Below are positions 58,465-64,000 of a DNA stretch of 64,000 nt, piece after piece. The stretch is from Mesorhizobium sp. PAMC28654 (lineage in GTDB: Bacteria > Pseudomonadota > Alphaproteobacteria > Rhizobiales > Rhizobiaceae), in assembly GCF_020616515.1 (NCBI RefSeq), contig NZ_CP085135.1, positions 6,371,001 to 6,435,000 of the forward strand, given 5' to 3'. The position numbers and the translations under genes are program-made. Below the pieces are notes generated by a model. That model ran no database searches, was not told where the DNA came from, and saw only the letters and a program-made list of their open reading frames with translations. The number at the start of each line of letters is the position of its first letter. The stretch's first letter is position 1.

Positions 58465-58496
58465 CCGCCGTGAATTAAAACGCCTTGGGAGGGTTG

Positions 58497-60044
58497 ATGG
58501 ACGGTGCGGCTCCACTCTTTCGAATGGAAGGCATATCCAAGCGCTATGGCGGCGTGCGGGCGCTGGAAAAGGCCGAGCTTACGGTCGAAGCCGGCAGCAT
58601 CCACGCCATTCTCGGCGAGAACGGCGCCGGCAAGTCGACGCTGATCAAGGTCATGGCGGGCGTGGTGGCGCCCGATGAAGGCCGTATGACCCTGGACGGC
58701 CGCGAGGTGACGTTCGCTTCGCCAGGTGCCGCCAACAAGGCCGGCATCGTCTGCATCTTCCAGGAACTGTCGCTGGTTCCCGAACTCAGCGTCGCCGACA
58801 ACATCGTTATCTCCGATCCGCCGACGCGTTTCGGCATGATCGACCGCAAGGCGCAGCGCCGCATCGCCGAAGAGGCGCTGGCGCGCGCGGGTGCTGAAGA
58901 CATCCACCCGCTGGCGCTGGTCAAGGACCTGCCCTTGTCGCGCCGCCAGATGGTCGAGATCGCCAAGGCACTTGCCAGAAAGCCGCGCATCCTGATCCTC
59001 GACGAGGCGACCTCGGCGCTGACGGCGGCCGATGTCTCCAAGATCTTCGGCGTGCTGAAGCGGCTGCGTTCCGAAGGGCTGGCGCTGCTCTACATCTCGC
59101 ACCGCATGAACGAGATCGCCGAACTTGCCGACCAGTGCACGGTGTTTCGCAATGGCCGCAACGTCGCCAGCTACAAGGCCGGCTCGAAAAGCGACAATGA
59201 GGTGGTCGAGCTGATGATCGGCCGCGAATACAGCCATATCTTCCCGCCAAAGACCATACTCGCGCCGGCCACTGCCGCGCCTGTCCTCGAAGCCCGAAAG
59301 CTCAGTTGGACCGACCGGCTGGACAACATTTCATTGAGCGTCAGGGCAGGCGAGGTCGTAGGCCTTGGCGGTCTCGACGGCCAGGGACAGCGTGAATTAC
59401 TGCTCGCCTTCTTCGGCGTGTTGCGCGGCCTCACCGGCCAGGTGCTCATCGACGGCAAGCCGGTCGCGATCGGCAGTCCCGCGAAGGCGCGGCAGGACGG
59501 CATCGGCATGGCGCTGATCCCCGAAGATCGGAAGACCGAAGGGCTGATGCTGCCGATGACGGTGCGCGAGAACCTGTCCTTCGCCGTGCTCGACCGATTG
59601 GCCAAGGGCGGCATCATCGACCGCGCGGCCGAACAGCGGCTGATCGACGACATGGTCGGCCTGCTGGCGATCAAGACGGCTGGCCTCGATATTCCGGTCG
59701 GCGCGCTGTCGGGCGGCAACCAGCAGAAAGTGGTCATCGCCAAATGGCTGATGCGCCAGCCGCGCATCATCCTGCTCAACGATCCGACGCGCGGCATCGA
59801 TGTCGGCACCAAGCAGGAGCTTTACCAGCTGATGCGCAAGCTGGCGGACGCGGGTGCGGCGATCCTGTTCTATTCGACAGACTATGACGAGCTGATCGGC
59901 TGCTGCGACCGGGTGCTGGTGCTCTATGACGGGGCAGTCAAGCGCGAGCTGGTGGGCGCCGAGATCACCGAACGGGCGCTGATCGCCAGCGCGCTCAACA
60001 TCCAAGGCGAAGGAAACCCGATGAGCCAAGGAGCGGGCGCGTGA
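58497..60044 (+). CDS. Sugar ABC transporter ATP-binding protein, RbsA-like
   Basis: A 515-residue double ATPase: Walker A GENGAGKST in the first half, degenerate first signature (LSRRQMVEIAKAL), Walker B LILDEAT, and in the second half LSGGNQQKVVIAK with NDPTRGIDVG, while the second P-loop is degraded (GLDGQGQRE). The ATG at 58497 has GGGAGG; an upstream TTG is less likely. Its stop overlaps the next gene by GTGA. Confidence 0.93.
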   Translation: MDGAAPLFRMEGISKRYGGVRALEKAELTVEAGSIHAILGENGAGKSTLIKVMAGVVAPDEGRMTLDGREVTFASPGAANKAGIVCIFQELSLVPELSVADNIVISDPPTRFGMIDRKAQRRIAEEALARAGAEDIHPLALVKDLPLSRRQMVEIAKALARKPRILILDEATSALTAADVSKIFGVLKRLRSEGLALLYISHRMNEIAELADQCTVFRNGRNVASYKAGSKSDNEVVELMIGREYSHIFPPKTILAPATAAPVLEARKLSWTDRLDNISLSVRAGEVVGLGGLDGQGQRELLLAFFGVLRGLTGQVLIDGKPVAIGSPAKARQDGIGMALIPEDRKTEGLMLPMTVRENLSFAVLDRLAKGGIIDRAAEQRLIDDMVGLLAIKTAGLDIPVGALSGGNQQKVVIAKWLMRQPRIILLNDPTRGIDVGTKQELYQLMRKLADAGAAILFYSTDYDELIGCCDRVLVLYDGAVKRELVGAEITERALIASALNIQGEGNPMSQGAGA

Positions 60045-61021
60045 AGGATTGGCGCTACTGGCTTGCCGAACAGCGCGGAACGCTGCTGGCGCTCGGCATC
60101 TTCATCGTCATGTTCGTCATCTACACCTTGAACCATCCGGCGGGCTTCACCGCCAATGTCGTCCAGACGGCGGCGAACAAAGGCGTGCTGCTCGCCTTCG
60201 TTGCCATGGCGCAGACGCTGGTGGTGATCACAGCCGGCATCGACCTGTCCGTTGGCATGATCTTTCTTTTGACCAACTGCCTGGCTTCCTGGCTGGTGGT
60301 GGGCACGCCGCTGGAGACGGCACTTGGCGTCATCGCCGTGCTGGCCGTTGGCTTGTTGTGCGGTGCGATCAACGGCGCCATCGTCATCTATGGGCGGCTG
60401 CAGCCCATCGTCGCCACCATCGCCACCGGCGCCGTCTATTACGGCATCGGGCTGCTGCTGCGGCCATTTCCGGGCGGTTCGGTCAATGAGGACCTTGCCG
60501 ACGCGCTGACCGGACGCGTGTTCGATGTGGTGCCGGCCAGCCTTGTCGTGCTACTGGCCGTCGTGCTCGTGGTCTGGGTGCCTTTCAGCCGCTCGGTGCT
60601 CGGTCGCGCGGCTTACGCTGCCGGGTCGTCGGAAACGGCGGCCTATATGTCGGGCGTGCCGATCCGCCGGGGTAAGTTTGCCGCCTATACGCTGGCCGGG
60701 CTCCTGGCCGCCATCGGCGGGCTGTTCCTGACCTTCTTCACCTATACGGGAGAGGCTGCCTATGCGAGCGGCAACTCCTACACGCTGTTTTCCATCGCCG
60801 CCGTGGTGCTCGGCGGCGTCTCGCTGTTCGGCGGCAAAGGCAGCGCCATCGGCGCGATCTTCGGCGCGCTTGCCTTCCGCACCATTGGCGACCTGCTCTT
60901 CGTGTTCGATTTCGATCCGCTCTGGCAGCCGCTGTTCCAGGGCGTTATCCTGCTGATCGCCGTCAGCCTTGGCGCCTTCGCGTTGTTTCGGGTCCGCAAC
61001 CGGCTGGAGTGGTTCTTGTGA
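60041..61021 (+). CDS. Sugar ABC transporter permease 1
   Basis: A 326-residue RbsC-like permease with about ten hydrophobic segments: TLVVITAGIDLSVGMIFLL and GGVSLFGGKGSAIGAIFG are class motifs. The GTG start at 60041 overlaps the ATPase stop (GTGA), and its own stop overlaps the next permease's GTG in the same way. Confidence 0.92.
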   Translation: MKDWRYWLAEQRGTLLALGIFIVMFVIYTLNHPAGFTANVVQTAANKGVLLAFVAMAQTLVVITAGIDLSVGMIFLLTNCLASWLVVGTPLETALGVIAVLAVGLLCGAINGAIVIYGRLQPIVATIATGAVYYGIGLLLRPFPGGSVNEDLADALTGRVFDVVPASLVVLLAVVLVVWVPFSRSVLGRAAYAAGSSETAAYMSGVPIRRGKFAAYTLAGLLAAIGGLFLTFFTYTGEAAYASGNSYTLFSIAAVVLGGVSLFGGKGSAIGAIFGALAFRTIGDLLFVFDFDPLWQPLFQGVILLIAVSLGAFALFRVRNRLEWFL

Positions 61022-62004
61022 GCGAGACGACATTGGGCGGCATCGCCGGACATATGCCAAAATTCCTGCGCCGCGCCGATCCGGCGGTGCTGACCGCATT
61101 CGCCTGCATCGTGCTATTGCTGTTCCTGGGCAGTCTCTATTCGCGCAGTTTCCTATCGCCTGAATATCTGCTGCAGCAGCTCAAGGTGGCCTCGTTCCTG
61201 GGCGTCATCGCCACCGGCATGATGCTGGTCATCCTGCTCGGGCAGATCGACCTGTCGGTGCCTTGGGCGGTGGCTGCGGGCGCGATGATGGCCTGCGCGG
61301 CCGCCGCCTATGGTCCGGTCGGGGTGGCGCTGGCCATTCCCTTCGGCATTTTCTGCGGTGTCTTGATAGGCGTCGTCAACGGTATCGGCGTCGCCTATCT
61401 GCGCATCCCTTCGATGATCATCACGCTGGCCACCAACGCGGTCGCGCAAGGGCTGATGGTCGTCTATACCGGTGGCTTCTCGCCTCAGGATTCGGCCACA
61501 ACAGCCATGCGCTACCTTGCGACAGGTTTTACCATTCCCGGCGTTCCCAATGCCGTCATCATCTGGGCTGTCATCGGCGCGGCAACCGTCTTCGTGCTTT
61601 CGCGCACCAGCTTCGGCCGCACCGTCTACGGCATCGGCAATCGTGAGCGCGCGGCCTATCTGTCGGGCATCGATACGCGCCGCGTGGTGATGATCGCCTT
61701 TGCCGTTTCCGGCGGACTCTCGGCCTTCGGCGGCGTGCTTCTGGCCGGTTATGCCTCCAAGGCGGCGCAGTCGATGGGGGATGCCTACCTGCTGCCATCG
61801 ATCGCTGCCGTGGTGCTCGGCGGCACTTCGATCCTCGGCGGCCGCGGCTCCTATCTCGGCACGGTGGCTGGCGTTATCCTGATCACGCTCCTGCAATCCA
61901 TCCTGTCGGTCATGCAGATGCCGGAAGCGGGGCGACAGATCATCTATGGCGTGGTCATCGTCGCCATGCTCCTGCTCTACGGCCGCGCGCCGGCAAGCCG
62001 CTGA
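61018..62004 (+). CDS. Sugar ABC transporter permease 2
   Basis: A 328-residue RbsC-like permease: TGMMLVILLGQIDLSVPW, VVNGIGVAYLRIPSMI and GGTSILGGRGSYLGTVAG. GTG at 61018 overlaps the previous stop. With permease 1 it makes a heterodimeric channel. Ends eight bases before the gluconokinase start. Confidence 0.92.
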   Translation: MSETTLGGIAGHMPKFLRRADPAVLTAFACIVLLLFLGSLYSRSFLSPEYLLQQLKVASFLGVIATGMMLVILLGQIDLSVPWAVAAGAMMACAAAAYGPVGVALAIPFGIFCGVLIGVVNGIGVAYLRIPSMIITLATNAVAQGLMVVYTGGFSPQDSATTAMRYLATGFTIPGVPNAVIIWAVIGAATVFVLSRTSFGRTVYGIGNRERAAYLSGIDTRRVVMIAFAVSGGLSAFGGVLLAGYASKAAQSMGDAYLLPSIAAVVLGGTSILGGRGSYLGTVAGVILITLLQSILSVMQMPEAGRQIIYGVVIVAMLLLYGRAPASR

Positions 62005-62012
62005 TCCGCATC

Positions 62013-62558
62013 GTGGGTGAGGAGCTAGCGCAATTGCCGACGAGGCCTCTTGGTTCGCCATTGGCCATCGTGGTGATGGGCGTTGCCGGTTGCGGCAAGT
62101 CGATCGTCGGCAAGGGGCTGGCGGCCAGGCTCGGCGCCGTCTTCGTCGAGGGCGACAGGCTGCATCCGCCTGAAAACGTCGCGCGCATGACCAGCGGCGA
62201 GCCGCTCACCGACACGTTGCGGGCGGGCTGGCTCGATGCCATCGGCCAGCAGATCTCGGCATCCGTCCACGGCGGGCAAAGCGTGGTGGCAACCTGCTCA
62301 GCCTTGAAACGCGGCTATCGCGACCGCCTGCGCGGCTTTTGCCGCGACATTGTTTTCCTCTATCTCGAGATCGACCCCGCCACCGCGCGGCGGCGTGTGG
62401 CCAACCGCAAGGGTCACTTCATGCCGGCAAGCCTGGTCGATAGCCAGTTTGCCATTCTGGAAGCGCCAGCGGTCGACGAGGTGGCACTGACAGTCGACGC
62501 GAAGCGCCCGGTCGCCGACATCGTTGCCGAGGCCGCCGGCCTATTGCGACAGCCGTGA
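62013..62558 (+). CDS. gntK: Gluconokinase
   Basis: A 181-residue P-loop kinase of the thermoresistant gluconokinase type: GVAGCGKS (23-30), FVEGDRLHPPENVARM, and TCSALKRGYRDRLRG. It phosphorylates gluconate to 6-phosphogluconate in the cytoplasm. Its place at the end of the ABC operon with a gluconate-type LacI regulator suggests the importer carries gluconate or a closely related sugar acid. GTG at 62013 is the only fitting start. Confidence 0.88.
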   Translation: MGEELAQLPTRPLGSPLAIVVMGVAGCGKSIVGKGLAARLGAVFVEGDRLHPPENVARMTSGEPLTDTLRAGWLDAIGQQISASVHGGQSVVATCSALKRGYRDRLRGFCRDIVFLYLEIDPATARRRVANRKGHFMPASLVDSQFAILEAPAVDEVALTVDAKRPVADIVAEAAGLLRQP

Positions 62559-63695
62559 GCCAGCATCATCGCCGGGCGCGGCGCGGCCCTGCCGCTCGGT
62601 GAGCCTCTCGTGGCCGGACCATGACATCATCTGTTCGGGATACAGCTTCAGCGCCTCGAGCAGGCGGTCGCGCTTGAGCAGTATATACTCAGCCAGCAAC
62701 GCCATGTTCTTGGCGTCCATCGTTGGTGTTTCGGGCGCCTGCCTCGCCGCCGGCAACAGTTCGGGGCTGATGACGGCGCGATATTCGCGAAACGGGATGG
62801 TCTCGAAGGTCGACATGGCAAACAGCGATGTTCCGGCCCTGGCGGCGAAATTCGCCGGCGCCGAGGCAAGGTGGGTCCAGCCGCTTTCTCCCATTGCTGC
62901 TTCCGCGAAGGTGGAACCAGCCTGGATGGTGTTGGTCATCAGGACAATGCCGTTGTTTTTCAGGATCTTCTGGACACGGGCGGTGACCTGATAGGCGTCG
63001 TTGCGATCGAAGACGATCCTGCTTTCGAGGAAGCGGTTCTCGACCTCGATCAGCATCGGGTTCAGGAAACGCAGGCCGAATATCGTGTCGGAGATGCCGT
63101 GAGAGTTCATGCTCACCTGATGCGCGTCGACGCCGGCTTCGTGCAGCGCCCGCTTGCCGATGATGGTCTGGGCGGTGAACTGATCGCACCAGAGGATGGC
63201 GCCCCGACCGCGCCGCAGCGCTGCCTGCAGGCCCTGCACGCCTTCCAACTGGATCAGTGGCGACCAGCGCGTGCGGCACAAATGCGCGGCAAGCGTCAGG
63301 CGGCGGCGATGAATGGCGGCGAGTAGGCCAAGAAACAGTGCTTCCGCGTCGATGCCGTTGCCGAGCACGGCGCGCATTGCCTCGGCGTAGCGCGCAAAGT
63401 CCTTGCGCATATGGCGCTTCAGGCGAAACCTGGACACTTTCTCGCAAACAGGTGTCCACCATTTGAGTGGCAGCAAGGCCGCCACGCCGAGGTAGAAGCC
63501 GAACAACAGGCCTTCGCGCAGATCCCTGTTCGAGAACCGGCGCAGCCTTGCTGGCCTTGTCAGCTTCCGGCTGAAGAACCGGACCGGCTCTTCACGCCCG
63601 GGAACCGGGACGTCGGCGATGATCTCGGAGCGATAACGGTCGCCGGACGATCGTTTCCGACGGGCTGTCCGGGATGGGAACCACGGCAGCCTCAT
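62541..63695 (-). CDS. Lysophospholipid acyltransferase-like protein
   Basis: A 384-residue protein distantly like the lipid A acyltransferase (LpxL/HtrB) group: a hydrophobic stretch around residue 70 (LLFGFYLGVAALLPLKWW), GRGAILWCDQF in place of the usual H-x4-D region, and LKNNGIVLMTNTIQAG. The typical HxxxxD motif is not evident, so activity is unsure. Its 3' end overlaps gntK by 18 bases in convergent orientation. It starts seven bases after the Rrf2 gene. Confidence 0.6.
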   Translation of the reverse strand: MRLPWFPSRTARRKRSSGDRYRSEIIADVPVPGREEPVRFFSRKLTRPARLRRFSNRDLREGLLFGFYLGVAALLPLKWWTPVCEKVSRFRLKRHMRKDFARYAEAMRAVLGNGIDAEALFLGLLAAIHRRRLTLAAHLCRTRWSPLIQLEGVQGLQAALRRGRGAILWCDQFTAQTIIGKRALHEAGVDAHQVSMNSHGISDTIFGLRFLNPMLIEVENRFLESRIVFDRNDAYQVTARVQKILKNNGIVLMTNTIQAGSTFAEAAMGESGWTHLASAPANFAARAGTSLFAMSTFETIPFREYRAVISPELLPAARQAPETPTMDAKNMALLAEYILLKRDRLLEALKLYPEQMMSWSGHERLTERQGRAAPGDDAGSRLSQ

Positions 63696-63702
63696 CAGGC
63701 AA

Positions 63703-64000
63703 CTATATCTGCGAGGTCAGTTCGACCGGGAAATCGTCATTGTCGGCATCGCGCATGGCGGCGAGGCTGCGGTTGTCCAGCACCTCGGCGATTGCCTGGC
63801 GCACCTCGAGCATCATGTGCCGGACCTGGCAGGTTGCCTCGTCGCAATCTTCACAGCGCTGATACTGCGTGCGGCTGGCGCAGGGAATGGGCGCCAGCGG
63901 CCCATCGAGTACACGCACGACATGGCCGATCTTGATTTCGGCGGCTGGACGGGCGAGGCGGTAGCCGCCTTCCTTGCCCTTGCGGCTCTGGACGAAGCCG
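63703..64000 (-). CDS. Rrf2-family transcriptional regulator, 5' part missing
   Basis: The last about 99 codons of an Rrf2 regulator; the start lies beyond the right edge. GFVQSRKGKEGGYRLARPA is the wing of the winged helix, and the cysteines in IPCASRTQYQRCEDCDEATC could bind an Fe-S cluster as in IscR/NsrR-like members. It is not RirA by its sequence. In one unit with the acyltransferase-like gene. Confidence 0.85.
   Translation of the reverse strand, partial: GFVQSRKGKEGGYRLARPAAEIKIGHVVRVLDGPLAPIPCASRTQYQRCEDCDEATCQVRHMMLEVRQAIAEVLDNRSLAAMRDADNDDFPVELTSQI

Noticed and set aside
57381..59237. 618-codon minus-strand ORF
   Set aside because: Shadow of the binding protein and ATPase genes.

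Overview
The window looks like chromosome of a high-GC rhizobial alphaproteobacterium, most probably Mesorhizobium or a close Phyllobacteriaceae relative. This is inferred from strong GC3 bias, HWE histidine kinases, DUF982, DUF2934 and DUF6894 proteins, EcfG-type stress promoters, a RirA-type iron box and the number of sugar ABC importers. No rRNA, tRNA, CRISPR array, integrase or IS element was seen.

Layout. (1) 0-12.8 kb: sensing and general stress. It holds a GAF histidine kinase cut by the left edge, a Crp/Fnr regulator, small stress-type proteins (DUF6894, two DUF982, DUF2934, a secreted small protein, a pair of basic micro-proteins), a UvrD-type helicase broken by a frameshift, a BrkB-family membrane protein, an HWE kinase with its single-domain response regulator, and a ribbon-helix-helix protein. 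Four EcfG-like promoters (GGAAC-N16/17-CGTT) lie here. (2) 12.9-21.5 kb: one long plus-strand operon with a frameshifted GntR/UTRA regulator, ADP-ribosylglycohydrolase-family hydrolase, PfkB kinase, a PotD/B/C/A-like ABC importer, and the two aconitase-X subunits. (3) 21.7-26.1 kb: iron and heme. A siderophore-interacting protein (frameshifted tail) and a TonB-dependent heme-type receptor diverge from a hemin-binding protein across a RirA-type box. (4) 26.1-30.3 kb: a histidine-ammonia-lyase homologue lacking the MIO serine, translationally coupled to an ornithine-cyclodeaminase-family gene, divergent from an MFS exporter. (5) 30.5-38 kb: an unusual sugar-type ABC importer whose second permease is fused to a strictosidine-synthase/SMP-30-like propeller, followed by a second propeller gene and the ATPase, then an AhpD-like protein. 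(6) 38-46.2 kb, minus strand: SRPBCC protein, molybdenum hydroxylase (FAD, 2Fe-2S and a Mo subunit split over two genes), MoxR ATPase, vWA protein and amidohydrolase, with an AraC regulator. (7) 46.4-55.8 kb: a sugar or sugar-acid module with SDR, permease, ATPase, binding protein, two near-identical FCD-type GntR regulators, a GarR-like dehydrogenase, an epimerase-like SDR and an MFS carrier. (8) 55.9-62.6 kb: LacI regulator, binding protein, ATPase, two permeases and gluconokinase. (9) 62.5-64 kb: an acyltransferase-like protein and an Rrf2 regulator cut by the right edge.

How they fit. Modules 5, 7 and 8 are each a complete periplasmic uptake system with its own enzymes, and the operators can be read from sequence. 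The same LacI-type palindrome occurs before modules 5 and 8, and FCD-GntR-like palindromes occur at both divergent promoters of module 7. Several palindromic repeats of a shared family sit between genes, and one copy lies inside the vWA coding sequence. Three conserved genes and probably a fourth small one carry single frameshifts, so either recent decay or base-calling errors must be considered.
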